Assembly: GCF_002807055.1 (NCBI RefSeq)
Contig: NZ_NIXN01000004.1
Coordinates: forward strand, 186,001 to 250,000
Direction of reading: 5' to 3'
DNA: 64,000 nucleotides
Origin: Confluentibacter citreus
Lineage (GTDB): Bacteria > Bacteroidota > Bacteroidia > Flavobacteriales > Flavobacteriaceae
Of this stretch, positions 17,122 to 26,763 are shown piece by piece. The position numbers and the translations under genes were made by a program. A model generated the notes under the pieces. The model did not search any database. It worked only from the letters and a program-made list of their open reading frames with translations, and was not told the origin of the DNA. The number at the start of each line of letters is the position of its first letter. Within the stretch, counting starts at the first letter, position 1.

Positions 17122-19470
17122 ATGAATCAATCTGTACATAATAAATTAGTAGCCTTTATTTGGTCTATTGCAGACGACTGTTTGCGAGATGTTTACGTCC
17201 GTGGTAAGTATCGAGATGTTATACTGCCAATGGTAGTTTTACGTCGGTTGGATGCTTTGCTAGAACCCACAAAAGAAGCAGTTATGGAAGAACTTGCTTT
17301 TCAAAGGGATGAAGCTGGGTTTACCGAGTGGGATGATAAAGGATTAACAGAAGTAACGAGTTATGTATTTTATAATACAAGTGAATGGACTTTACAACGC
17401 TTACATAATACGGCTACCAACAGCCAACAATTATTACTAGCTAATTTTGAAGATTATTTAAACGGATTCAGTGCCAACGTAAAGGAGATTATTGAAAAGT
17501 TTAAACTGCGAAGTCAAATTAGGCACATGGCATCGAAAGATGTCTTACTAGATGTGTTAGAAAAATTTACGTCTCCAGATATCAATCTAACGCCATTTGA
17601 GAAATTAGATAGCAATGGTAGAAAATTACCTGCCTTGTCCAATTTAGGAATGGGTTACGTATTTGAAGAATTAATTAGAAAGTTCAACGAAGAAAATAAT
17701 GAAGAAGCAGGAGAGCATTTTACACCTCGTGAAGTCATCGATTTAATGACCCACATTATTTTCGACCCAATTAAAACTAATTTACCATCTGTAATGACCA
17801 TTTATGATCCTGCTTGTGGTAGTGGTGGGATGTTAACCGAATCGCAAAATTTTATTGTAGATCCAGATGGTGAAATAAAAGCCACTAATTCCGATGTGTA
17901 TTTGTATGGTAAGGAAATCAATGATGAAACCTACGCCATTTGCAAGAGCGACATGATGATTAAAGGGAATAACCCAGAGAACATTCGTGTGGGTTCTACG
18001 CTTTCTACAGATGAGTTTGCGGGCAAAACGTTTGATTTTATGTTATCTAATCCGCCTTATGGAAAATCGTGGGCAAGTGAACAAAAATATATCAAGGATG
18101 GCAAAGATGTTATCGATACTCGTTTTCAAATCAAACTAAAAAACTATTGGGGCATTGAGGAAGAAGCGGATGCCATTCCACGTTCTTCTGATGGGCAATT
18201 GCTGTTTTTAATGGAAATGATTAGCAAAATGAAACCGCTTTCGCAAAGTCCTAAAGGAACCCGTATTGCTTCTGTACATAATGGGAGTAGTTTGTTTACA
18301 GGCGATGCTGGTGGTGGAGAAAGTAATATTAGAAGATATATTATTGAAAACGATTGGTTAGAAGCTATTGTACAACTACCTAATAACTTGTTTTACAATA
18401 CGGGTATTACCACTTATATCTGGATTTTAAGTAATAACAAAACAGCACATAGAAAAGGAAAAGTACAACTCATAGATGCTGGACAATTATACCGAAAACT
18501 ACGCAAGAACCTTGGGAACAAAAATTGTGAGTTTGCCCCCGAACACATTACAGAAATTGTAAAAACCTATACCGACTTAAAAGCTATTGAACGAACCACC
18601 GATGAAGGCATCGCCTCCAAAGTATTTGATAACAGCGATTTTGGCTATCACAAAGTAACGATTGAACGCCCCAAACGTTTGAAAGTCCAGTTCACTAAAG
18701 AACGTATAGCAGAATTGCGTTACGACAAAACGCTGAAAGAAGCCATGGTTTACGCTTATGAAACTTATGGTGATGCTATTTACACCCACCTTAATGATTA
18801 TAAAAAAGATATTTTAGAGTGGTGCGAAAAGCAGGAATTAAATTTAACGAGTGCCAACCAAGCCAAGCTAGTAAACCCACTAACATGGAAGAAGCAAGCC
18901 GACTTATTAAGGTTAGCCACTACTTTAATGGGTGCTATTGGCAACAATGAGTATACAGATTTTAATTTATTTAAAGGCGAAGTAGAAACACTTTTAAAAG
19001 CACATGGCATTAGTATAAGTGCCAGTGATAAAAACGCCATTTTAAATGCTGTGAGTTGGTACGATGCAGAAGCCGAAAAAGTAATTAAAGGCATTGTAAA
19101 ACTAACAGGAGATAAACTAAGTAAGCTCTTAGAACATTTAGATTGCAAAGAAGTAGAATTACCAAATTACGGGTATTATCCAACCACTAAAAAAGGAGAC
19201 TATGTAATATATGAAACCGAAAGCGATTTACGTGATACCGAAAATGTACCATTAAAAGAAAACATCTACACCTACTTTTTACGAGAGGTAAAACCCCATG
19301 TAGAAGAAGCGTGGATAAATTTAGATGCAACCAAAATTGGTTATGAAATAAGCTTTAACAAATACTTTTACCAACACAAACCCTTGCGGGCTATTGAGGA
19401 AGTAACGGCTGATATTTTAGCTTTGGAAAAGGAAAGTGATGGGTTAATTGCTGAAATTTTAAATTTTTAA
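17122..19470 (+). CDS. hsdM: Type I restriction-modification methyltransferase subunit M
   Basis: 782 residues. An N-terminal helical HsdM domain (about 5-150) is followed by the N6-adenine methylase fold with the AdoMet motif DPACGSGG (Asp229) and the catalytic motif SNPPYG (Asn310). The C-terminal ~250 residues form an extra helical region, making it longer than the ~500-residue classic HsdM. With two M subunits and HsdS it methylates the target site and licenses HsdR. First gene of a five-gene operon; its stop is 2 bases before the RhuM-like gene. Confidence 0.93.
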   Translation: MNQSVHNKLVAFIWSIADDCLRDVYVRGKYRDVILPMVVLRRLDALLEPTKEAVMEELAFQRDEAGFTEWDDKGLTEVTSYVFYNTSEWTLQRLHNTATNSQQLLLANFEDYLNGFSANVKEIIEKFKLRSQIRHMASKDVLLDVLEKFTSPDINLTPFEKLDSNGRKLPALSNLGMGYVFEELIRKFNEENNEEAGEHFTPREVIDLMTHIIFDPIKTNLPSVMTIYDPACGSGGMLTESQNFIVDPDGEIKATNSDVYLYGKEINDETYAICKSDMMIKGNNPENIRVGSTLSTDEFAGKTFDFMLSNPPYGKSWASEQKYIKDGKDVIDTRFQIKLKNYWGIEEEADAIPRSSDGQLLFLMEMISKMKPLSQSPKGTRIASVHNGSSLFTGDAGGGESNIRRYIIENDWLEAIVQLPNNLFYNTGITTYIWILSNNKTAHRKGKVQLIDAGQLYRKLRKNLGNKNCEFAPEHITEIVKTYTDLKAIERTTDEGIASKVFDNSDFGYHKVTIERPKRLKVQFTKERIAELRYDKTLKEAMVYAYETYGDAIYTHLNDYKKDILEWCEKQELNLTSANQAKLVNPLTWKKQADLLRLATTLMGAIGNNEYTDFNLFKGEVETLLKAHGISISASDKNAILNAVSWYDAEAEKVIKGIVKLTGDKLSKLLEHLDCKEVELPNYGYYPTTKKGDYVIYETESDLRDTENVPLKENIYTYFLREVKPHVEEAWINLDATKIGYEISFNKYFYQHKPLRAIEEVTADILALEKESDGLIAEILNF

Positions 19471-19472
19471 GC

Positions 19473-20477
19473 ATGGCATCAGAAATTTTAATTTATCAAA
19501 ACCAAGAAGGCAACATTAAAGTAGATGTTCGTTTAGAAGAAGAAACCGTTTGGCTAACACAAGCTCAATTGTGTGAATTGTTTCAAAAATCGAAAGCCAC
19601 GATAAGCGAGCATATAAAAAACATTTTTGAAGAAGGGGAATTAATCGAAAATATGGTTGTTCGGAAATTCCGAACAACCACTCAACATGGTGCTATTGCT
19701 GGAAAAACACAAGAAGTTGAAGTAAATCTATACAGCCTCGATGTCATTATTTCGGTAGGTTACCGTGTAAAATCACAACAAGGTACACAATTTCGTATTT
19801 GGGCTACCCAACGATTAAAAGAATACATCATCAAAGGTTTTGCTTTAAACGATGAGCGTTTTAAAACAGGAACTTCTATGAATTACTTCAACGAATTGCA
19901 AAACCGCATTCGTGAAATTCGTTTATCCGAAAAGTTTTTCTATCAAAAAATAAAGGATATTTATGCCACCAGTATAGATTATGACCCCAAGGACGAAAAA
20001 ACCATTGCATTTTTTAAAAAAGTACAAAACAAATTGCTTTGGGCTATTTCGCAAAACACGGCAGCCGAATTGGTGTATCGCAGAGTAGATGCTTCTTTGC
20101 CTCTAATGGGCATGCTATCTTATGATAAAAAAGAAACCAAAAGCATACAAAAACAAGAAGTAAGCATTGCCAAAAATTATCTAAACGAAGATGAAATGAA
20201 GTTGTTAGGTCTTTTGGTAGAGCAATATTTGGCCTTTGCCGAAACCATGGCACAACAGCAAACACCCATGTATATGGACGATTGGATTGCACGATTAGAC
20301 AGTTTGTTACAACTCAACGGCAGAGAAATTTTAACGCATGCCGGCACCATTTCGCATCAAATGGCAATGGACAAATCTGAGCAAGAATTTCAAAAATACA
20401 AAACCGCACAAACCCAGCTCCAACAAGAGCAAAGTTTAAAAGAAATTGAAGACGACATTAAAAAACTAAAACCCTAA
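19473..20477 (+). CDS. RhuM-family protein inside the type I R-M operon
   Basis: 334 residues of the RhuM (virulence protein) family. It shows the typical N-terminal helix-turn-helix-like region with VWLTQAQLCELF and KATISEHI, then VVRKFRTT, the family core LDVIISVGYRVKS and GTQFRIWATQRLKEYI, and a helical C-terminal half. Biochemical function is unknown; the family often sits in type I R-M loci and is considered an accessory or regulatory protein. Only 2 and 5 bases separate it from hsdM and hsdS, so it is co-transcribed and probably coupled. Confidence 0.88.
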   Translation: MASEILIYQNQEGNIKVDVRLEEETVWLTQAQLCELFQKSKATISEHIKNIFEEGELIENMVVRKFRTTTQHGAIAGKTQEVEVNLYSLDVIISVGYRVKSQQGTQFRIWATQRLKEYIIKGFALNDERFKTGTSMNYFNELQNRIREIRLSEKFFYQKIKDIYATSIDYDPKDEKTIAFFKKVQNKLLWAISQNTAAELVYRRVDASLPLMGMLSYDKKETKSIQKQEVSIAKNYLNEDEMKLLGLLVEQYLAFAETMAQQQTPMYMDDWIARLDSLLQLNGREILTHAGTISHQMAMDKSEQEFQKYKTAQTQLQQEQSLKEIEDDIKKLKP

Positions 20478-20482
20478 ACGCC

Positions 20483-21763
20483 ATGCAACAGTACAACAAC
20501 TACAAAAACAGCGGGGTGGAATGGTTGGGTGAAATTCCGGAGCATTGGGAAGAAAAGAAATTCAAACATATTTTTTCTGAGAAAAAGAAAACTACTGACG
20601 TAGACTTACCATGCGGTTCCATTAGTTTTGGTAAAGTCGTTTATAAAGATGACGAAAAAATACCTGAATCAACAAAAAGAAGTTATCAAGTTTTGTCAGA
20701 TGGTGATTTTCTAATAAATCCTTTAAATTTAAACTATGACCTTATCAGCTTACGAATCGCACTTTCTGATAAAGAGGTTGTGGTAAGTTCGGGCTATATA
20801 ATTTTAGACAATAATCTTAAACTGAATAAAAACTATTATAAATGGTTGCTACATATTTTTGATGTAGTTTATATGAAAACTTTGGGTTCTGGAGTTAGGC
20901 AAACTTTGAGTTTTACGCATATAGCTAATTGTGAACTTGTTTTTCCACCACTCGAAGAACAAAACAAGATAGCTGATTTTCTTGAAACAAAAACCACCAA
21001 AATAGATCAAGCCATTGCCATCAAACAAAAACAAATAGAGCTGCTTAAAGAAAGCAGACAAATACTCATTCATAAAGCCGTTACTAGAGGTTTAAATGAT
21101 AAGGTAAAGTTGAAAGATAGCGGTGTGGAATGGATTGGAGAGATTCCGGAGCATTGGAAGGTAACGCCTTTGAGACACATTGGAAAAACGCAAAATGGTA
21201 TTAGCAAAGGTGGTGAATATTTTGGTACTGGATTTCCATTTGTAAGTTATGGTGATGTATATCGAGATATAAAATTACCATTATTGGTTAATGGTTTAGT
21301 AAAATCATCAATTGAAGACAGAAATCAATATTCAGTTTTAGAAGGAGATATTTTATTTACGAGAACATCTGAAACTGTTGAAGAAATTGGATTTTCATCA
21401 ACTTGTTTACAAACTATTGAGAATGCAACTTTTGCAGGTTTCCTTATTCGTTTTAGAACTCAAAAAAATATATTACATAAAGAATTTTCTAAATATTATT
21501 TCAGTAGTTCAACCCATAGAGCTTTTTTTATAAAAGAAATGAATCTTGTAATTAGAGCATCTTTAAGCCAAGATTTATTAAAAAGAATGCCTGTTTTATT
21601 ACCTCCAATAAATGAACAAGAAGAAATAGGAAATTTTTTAAATGATAAAACAACAAAAATCGCCACTGCCATTTCCTTAAAAGAGCAAGAAATTGAGAAG
21701 TTGAAGGAGTATAAAATGAGTTTGATAGATGGGGTTGTAACTGGGAAGGTAAGGGTTTGTTAA
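20483..21763 (+). CDS. hsdS: Type I restriction-modification specificity subunit S
   Basis: 426 residues in the two-repeat HsdS layout: target-recognition domain 1 (about 5-155), coiled central conserved region (about 157-205), target-recognition domain 2 (about 215-370), and a distal coiled region (about 372-420). Each recognition domain opens with nearly the same sentence (SGVEWLGEIPEHW, SGVEWIGEIPEHW). The coiled helices share EEQ/NEQ...IxxFL. HsdS chooses the bipartite DNA site for M and R. The repeated opening DNA (20509-20549 and 21118-21159) could allow domain exchange by recombination. Confidence 0.92.
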   Translation: MQQYNNYKNSGVEWLGEIPEHWEEKKFKHIFSEKKKTTDVDLPCGSISFGKVVYKDDEKIPESTKRSYQVLSDGDFLINPLNLNYDLISLRIALSDKEVVVSSGYIILDNNLKLNKNYYKWLLHIFDVVYMKTLGSGVRQTLSFTHIANCELVFPPLEEQNKIADFLETKTTKIDQAIAIKQKQIELLKESRQILIHKAVTRGLNDKVKLKDSGVEWIGEIPEHWKVTPLRHIGKTQNGISKGGEYFGTGFPFVSYGDVYRDIKLPLLVNGLVKSSIEDRNQYSVLEGDILFTRTSETVEEIGFSSTCLQTIENATFAGFLIRFRTQKNILHKEFSKYYFSSSTHRAFFIKEMNLVIRASLSQDLLKRMPVLLPPINEQEEIGNFLNDKTTKIATAISLKEQEIEKLKEYKMSLIDGVVTGKVRVC

Positions 21764-21774
21764 TATAATAGAAC

Positions 21775-22611
21775 ATGAGCCAAATAATAGCAATACATAC
21801 AGCAAGAACCATTGATGCCAATGACCTTTACGCATTTTTACAAGGTAGAATAGAACAGTTACAAGGCGAACAAAAATCGGAAGATGGTTTTTATTTTTAT
21901 CAAGATATAAGTTCCGTTAGAGGTATCGATTTTTGGAAAGAAGCCTATGGTTATGAATTGAGAACAACTATATTATCCAACCAAGCAGACAGGAATATTG
22001 GTCGCTGGATTTTAAATTACTTTGTAAATTTTGTTCCCGATTCAACCTATTTCTTAGAGGGGGAACCGGTAAAAAGTCAGCATATTGCTTCGTTAATTGA
22101 AAAGCGTACGTTTGGTGAGGATGCCATTTTAATAAAAACACTGGTAGAACATGACGCCTCTACCATGACCTTATTTGGCCCCAAAGGAGAATTTTATATT
22201 GGCCCTTCTGTTTTTCTAAAAATAGAAAGCGATAAAGAGGGTTGGCAAGAGCGATTGCAGGCACTCATTTTAAAAGTGCAATACGAGCTTCCGCTATCGG
22301 AAAGCGATACTGTTTTAGAAAGTGGTGGTGAAAGTAGAAAAATACTTAAATTGGTCAACAGGGAAGTCAACTACATTTTGAAAAAATATGATTATCTGAT
22401 TTTTACAAAAGATGATACTATTTCAGACTATGGGAATATGATTTTTATAACCAATGAAGTGCTAAACCAGCATTTGCCCAATAATTGGTTGTTGATTGAT
22501 GAATATACGATAGTAGCACCCGCTTTGTCTAACGAGCAATATGAGTCATTGGTTAGAAATTTGTTGGAGTATGATTGTAGAGAGGCGTTTGAAAAGGAAA
22601 CTGAATATTAG
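21775..22611 (+). CDS. Unrecognised protein between hsdS and hsdR
   Basis: 278 residues, soluble, no signal peptide or membrane helix, and no family I recognise. It begins MSQIIAIHTARTIDANDLYAF and contains a GRWILNYFVNFVPDS segment, an EKRTFGEDAILIK segment and a C-terminal region rich in aromatic and acidic residues. It follows hsdS by 11 bases and precedes hsdR by 67, so it belongs to the R-M operon. Candidate roles are an accessory defence factor or a regulator of restriction; nothing in the sequence decides this. Confidence 0.7.
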   Translation: MSQIIAIHTARTIDANDLYAFLQGRIEQLQGEQKSEDGFYFYQDISSVRGIDFWKEAYGYELRTTILSNQADRNIGRWILNYFVNFVPDSTYFLEGEPVKSQHIASLIEKRTFGEDAILIKTLVEHDASTMTLFGPKGEFYIGPSVFLKIESDKEGWQERLQALILKVQYELPLSESDTVLESGGESRKILKLVNREVNYILKKYDYLIFTKDDTISDYGNMIFITNEVLNQHLPNNWLLIDEYTIVAPALSNEQYESLVRNLLEYDCREAFEKETEY

Positions 22612-22678
22612 TGAGATTTAGTGATGATTAATTTTAAAAAATTTGTTAGAAAATATTAAAAAATAAAGGAATACCATT

Positions 22679-25600
22679 ATGCCAAGCCAAACCAACGAAC
22701 AAGCATTAGAGGAAACCATTGAAAAAATACTTACGGGTTCTAGTATAGAAATACTAAAAGAAACCAATGGTCTTAACGAACCAAATGCCTTGTATCGTGC
22801 AGGAAATGGTTATTATATAGGTTTGGCAAATGATTTTAATGCCAAATATGCTATAGATGAGGTTCGCTTTTGGCATTTTTTAGAAACTACACAAAACGAA
22901 GAATTAGTTAAAATTCAAAAACAAACTGATTGGAAGTTAAAGATTCTAGAACGGCTGGACAGATTAATAAAAAAGTATGGCGTCATGCGTTTGCTTCGCA
23001 AAGGTTTAGATGTTGATGATGCCCATTTTACCCTATTTTTTGTATTGCCATTAGCTAGTAGCAGTCAATCGGTTAAAGATAATTTTGATAAAAATGAGTT
23101 TAGTGTCACTCGGCAACTAAGGTATTCGATAACCAATCCAAGGGAAGAAATAGATATGGTTTTGTTTATAAATGGGTTGCCAATTTCCACAATGGAACTT
23201 AAAAACCATTGGACAGGGCAAAATGCCAAAGTGCACGGACAAAACCAATATAAATTTAAGCGTGATACCACACAACCTTTATTAAACTTTGGGAGATGTG
23301 TTGTTCACTTTGCCGTAGATACCGATGAGGTTTATATGACTACCAAATTGAATGGTGGTGACACGTTCTTTTTACCTTTTAATTTAGGTAATAACCACGG
23401 AAAAGGGAATCCTCCCAATCCTTTCGGACATAAAACATCCTATTTGTGGGATGAGGTTTTAACAAGGGAAAGTGTTGCTAATATTTTACAGCATTTTGTA
23501 CGTTTTGATGGTTCAGAAAAAGATAATTTAAACACAAGAACCTTATTTTTCCCTCGATATCATCAAATGAATGTGGTTCGCAAAATAATTGCAGATGCCA
23601 GTAAAAAAGGGGTAGGGCAAAATTATTTAATTCAACATTCAGCAGGTTCGGGAAAATCCAATTCTATTACGTGGGCTGCTTATCAGTTAATTGAAACCTA
23701 TCCTGAAAGTGATGCCATTCCAGGAAGTAAAGGCATTTCCAATCCGTTATTCGATTCCGTTATAGTTGTTACTGACAGACGTTTGTTAGACAAACAATTA
23801 CGGGAAAACATAAAAGAATTTTCAGAAGTAAAAAATATAGTGGCTCCGGCTTATTCTTCTAAAGAATTAAAAGAAAGTCTTGAAAGTGGTAAACGAATTA
23901 TTATTACTACCATTCAAAAATTCCCTTTCATTATAGATGGCATTGCCGATTTAAGCGACAAGCGTTTTGCCGTTATTATTGACGAGGCACACAGTAGTCA
24001 AAGTGGTTCTGCTTCAGATAATATGAACCGTGCGATGGGAAAGGTCAATACCGAAGATGATGAAAGTGATGACCCACAAGACAAAATTATTGAAGCCATG
24101 CGTTCCAGAAAAATGCGTGGGAATGCTTCTTATTTGGCTTTTACGGCAACACCGAAGCCAAACACATTAGAGAAATTTGGTGTTTTACAAGACGATGGCA
24201 CATTCAAACCGTTTCATTTATATTCTATGAAGCAAGCCATAGAAGAAGGATTTATTTTAGATGTTTTAGCAAACTACACCACATACAAAAGTTATTATGA
24301 AATAGAAAAATCTATTGAAGATAATCCGTTGTTTGACACTACTAAAGCTCAAAAAAAATTAAGGGCCTATGTAGAAAGAGAGAAACAAACCATAGCTACC
24401 AAAGCAGAAATCATGTTTGACCATTTTGTTACCAATATTGTCAACAAAAAGAAACTAAAGGGTAAAGCGAAAGCCATGGTAGTAACACAAAGTATTGAAT
24501 CGGCTATTAAATATTATTTTGCGCTAAAAAGCATATTAAGAGATAAAGGAAATCCGTTTCAAATTGCTATCGCTTTTTCGGGTAAAAAAATGGTTGATGG
24601 CTTTGAATATTCCGAAGAAAGTATAAATGGATTTGCAGAAAAAGATACTAGAGATAAATTTAATGAAGACCACTTTAAAATGTTAGTCGTTGCTAATAAA
24701 TACTTAACTGGTTTTGACCAACCAAAACTAACAGCCATGTATGTTGACAAAAAACTACAAGGTGTTTTGGCGGTTCAAGCATTATCCAGACTAAACAGAG
24801 CCGCAGATAAATTAGGGAAGAAAACAGAGGATTTATTTGTGTTGGATTTCTTTAATTCCGTTGATGATATAAAAACATCTTTTGACCCATTCTATACAGC
24901 AACATCCTTAAATAGTGCAACCGATGTGAATGTATTGCATGAAATTAAAGGGATTTTAGATGAAGTTGGTGTTTATGAATGGTACGAGGTAGAGGATTTT
25001 GTGACCAAATATTTTAATAAAGTTAATGCACAAGAATTAAGTCCCATAATTGATGTTGCAGCCCATAGGTTCAACCAACAATTAGAGTTAGAAGATAACG
25101 AAAAAGCAGATTTTAAAATTAAGGCGAAACAGTTTGTTAAAATCTATGGTCAAATGGCTTCTATACTTCCTTATGAAGTTTTGAATTGGGAAAAGTTATT
25201 TTGGTTTTTAAAGTTTTTAATCCCTAAATTAATAATCTCAGATAGTACAATTGTTGATTTAGATGGGTTATTGGATTCAGTTGATTTGTCAACCTACGGA
25301 CTAGAACGTGTTAAGTTGAACGAATCTATTGTTTTGGACGCCAGTGAAACAGAACTTGATCCTCAAAACCCAAATCCTAGAGGCGCATATGATGGCGATG
25401 AAGAGATTGATCCATTAGATTTAATTATTGCAAGCTTTAATGAAAGATGGTTTCAAGGTTGGGATGTCACTCCAGAAGATCAAAGAATTAAATTTGTTAC
25501 ACTAACAAAGCAAATACAAGCACATCCAGATTATTTGTCTAAAGTGGCAGAAAATAATGATTCTACAAATAGGGATTTAGCATTTAAGAAAATTTTAGAT

Positions 25601-25732
25601 GAAATCATGTCGCAACAAAGAAAGAACGAATTGAATTTGTATAAACTTTACGCTAAAGATGAAGCCTTTCATCAAGCTTTTATTGATACGATGAAGCGAA
25701 TGGCTAATATTGGAGGTAAGAATACTATTTAA
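22679..25732 (+). CDS. hsdR: Type I restriction endonuclease subunit R
   Basis: 1017 residues. The N-terminal HSDR_N nuclease domain holds the PD-(D/E)xK-type residues (EIDMVLFING then MELKNHW). The SF2 translocase motor follows, with Walker A in SAGSGKS, the DEAH box in IIDEAHSS, motif III in FTATP and motif VI in QALSRLNRA. A helical C-terminal part contacts the methylase. It cleaves unmodified DNA after ATP-driven translocation. Full length without frameshift, so the system appears intact. Last gene of the operon. Confidence 0.93.
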   Translation: MPSQTNEQALEETIEKILTGSSIEILKETNGLNEPNALYRAGNGYYIGLANDFNAKYAIDEVRFWHFLETTQNEELVKIQKQTDWKLKILERLDRLIKKYGVMRLLRKGLDVDDAHFTLFFVLPLASSSQSVKDNFDKNEFSVTRQLRYSITNPREEIDMVLFINGLPISTMELKNHWTGQNAKVHGQNQYKFKRDTTQPLLNFGRCVVHFAVDTDEVYMTTKLNGGDTFFLPFNLGNNHGKGNPPNPFGHKTSYLWDEVLTRESVANILQHFVRFDGSEKDNLNTRTLFFPRYHQMNVVRKIIADASKKGVGQNYLIQHSAGSGKSNSITWAAYQLIETYPESDAIPGSKGISNPLFDSVIVVTDRRLLDKQLRENIKEFSEVKNIVAPAYSSKELKESLESGKRIIITTIQKFPFIIDGIADLSDKRFAVIIDEAHSSQSGSASDNMNRAMGKVNTEDDESDDPQDKIIEAMRSRKMRGNASYLAFTATPKPNTLEKFGVLQDDGTFKPFHLYSMKQAIEEGFILDVLANYTTYKSYYEIEKSIEDNPLFDTTKAQKKLRAYVEREKQTIATKAEIMFDHFVTNIVNKKKLKGKAKAMVVTQSIESAIKYYFALKSILRDKGNPFQIAIAFSGKKMVDGFEYSEESINGFAEKDTRDKFNEDHFKMLVVANKYLTGFDQPKLTAMYVDKKLQGVLAVQALSRLNRAADKLGKKTEDLFVLDFFNSVDDIKTSFDPFYTATSLNSATDVNVLHEIKGILDEVGVYEWYEVEDFVTKYFNKVNAQELSPIIDVAAHRFNQQLELEDNEKADFKIKAKQFVKIYGQMASILPYEVLNWEKLFWFLKFLIPKLIISDSTIVDLDGLLDSVDLSTYGLERVKLNESIVLDASETELDPQNPNPRGAYDGDEEIDPLDLIIASFNERWFQGWDVTPEDQRIKFVTLTKQIQAHPDYLSKVAENNDSTNRDLAFKKILDEIMSQQRKNELNLYKLYAKDEAFHQAFIDTMKRMANIGGKNTI

Positions 25733-25745
25733 AGCATTAATTCAT

Positions 25746-25844
25746 CGGGGAAAGAGGGATTGTTTTTGATGCTCCTAAATGGTAATCCTGGGCAAGCATA
25801 GAAAACCCAATCAAGCGATTGCTTGCTTTGCTTTTTTATTTTAT
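25746..25844. repeat. 99-base repeat, first copy (tRNA-Ser 3'-end-linked)
   Basis: Matches 31321-31419 without gaps at about 87 of 99 positions by eye. Its first 16 bases resemble the complement of the tRNA-Ser 3' end (CGGGGAAAGAGGGATT against CGGAGAAAGAGGGATT). The pair brackets 5.5 kb carrying the MITE-like element, lemA, the DUF2207 gene, GH43 and a pseudogene. Confidence 0.8.
25811..25842 (+). terminator. Possible terminator of the hsd operon
   Basis: CAAGC-GATT-GCTTG forms a short hairpin followed by CTTTGCTTTTTTATTTT. The stem is only 5 bp, but the T-rich tail and position after hsdR fit. The second repeat copy preserves the stem with a different loop (TATC). Confidence 0.4.
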
Positions 25845-26026
25845 GGAGAAAGATGCTCCGATAACCTTCAATTTTTATCAGTGATAGCCAGGATTCCCGA
25901 TTTTTAAGTTGCCTTAGGGTAACTGAATTATATTCAGTTTAATACCCATCAGTTAATCAAATTTCTTTAATACTTTCAATCGAAGCAATTTTTATTAATT
26001 TTTCAATATCTTTAATTCTTAAATAT

Positions 26027-26188
26027 TGAACTCATCTTGACTTTTTGTTTTTAACCGAAAATGAGATAAAATTTGTTCAGATGAGTTCCTTTTTGAAGAG
26101 CATAGCATCGCTACGCGCAAGAAAAGGAACGAAATATGGGCTAATTTTAGCCATTTTTTAGGAAATAGAAAAAGTCAAGATGAGTTCA
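26027..26188. mobile_element. MITE-like palindromic element
   Basis: 162 bases bounded by perfect 20-base inverted repeats (26027-26046 TGAACTCATCTTGACTTTTT and its complement at 26169-26188). The interior carries a second inverted pair, GTTCCTTTT and AAAAGGAAC, around a hairpin-rich core. It has no coding capacity. Size and structure fit a non-autonomous miniature inverted-repeat element or a large structured repeat. No clear target-site duplication was identified. Confidence 0.65.
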
Positions 26189-26205
26189 TTAATAATTAAT
26201 TTACT

Positions 26206-26760
26206 ATGATACTATTATATGCATTAATTGGGCTAGCAGTTTTGGCAGCTTTTTATGGAGTTGGTATTTACAACAGATTGGTAAAGCTAAGCACACTCGT
26301 AGCTGAAGCCTGGAGTGGTATTGACGTGCAATTAAAAAAACGTTATGATTTAATTCCAAACTTGGTCGAAACTGTAAAAGGTTACGCAAGCCATGAAAAA
26401 GAAACCTTTGAAAATGTCACAAAAGCTAGAAACCAAGCTCAAAATGCGACGACGGTTGAAGGACAACAAGCTGCCGAAAATCAGTTAAACAGGGCTTTAA
26501 TAAACTTATATGCTGTTGCTGAACAATATCCTGAGCTAAAAGCAAATGCGAATTTTTTAAGCTTACAAAACGAATTGTCTGTTATAGAATCTGACATTGA
26601 AAAATCAAGACGTTACTATAATGGTACGACTCGCGACTATAACATTTTAATTGATTCGTTTCCTTCAAATATTATTGCTGGGATGACCACCTTTAAAAAA
26701 GCAGCATTTTTTGAAATTGACACGGAAGCTGAAAGACAAAATCCACAAGTAAAATTTTAA
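26206..26760 (+). CDS. LemA family membrane protein
   Basis: 184 residues: one N-terminal transmembrane helix (about 3-22) and a long helical cytoplasmic or periplasmic domain. It carries the LemA signature: AWSGIDVQLKKRYDLIPNLV, YASHEKETFENV, the NLYAVAEQYPELKAN segment and YNGTTRDYN near the end. The family's function is unclear; it is often linked to envelope proteins. The DUF2207 gene follows after 3 bases, a common LemA partnership. The start codon lies 18 bases beyond the MITE-like element, so the element may supply or disturb its promoter. Confidence 0.92.
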   Translation: MILLYALIGLAVLAAFYGVGIYNRLVKLSTLVAEAWSGIDVQLKKRYDLIPNLVETVKGYASHEKETFENVTKARNQAQNATTVEGQQAAENQLNRALINLYAVAEQYPELKANANFLSLQNELSVIESDIEKSRRYYNGTTRDYNILIDSFPSNIIAGMTTFKKAAFFEIDTEAERQNPQVKF

Positions 26761-26763
26761 GCG

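Larger units (their letters stand above)
25733..26205. other. 473-base gap between hsdR and lemA
   Basis: Holds a 99-base copy of a tRNA-Ser-associated repeat (25746-25844), a likely hsdR terminator within it, and a palindromic MITE-like element (26027-26188). No protein-coding frame is supported. Confidence 0.7.
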
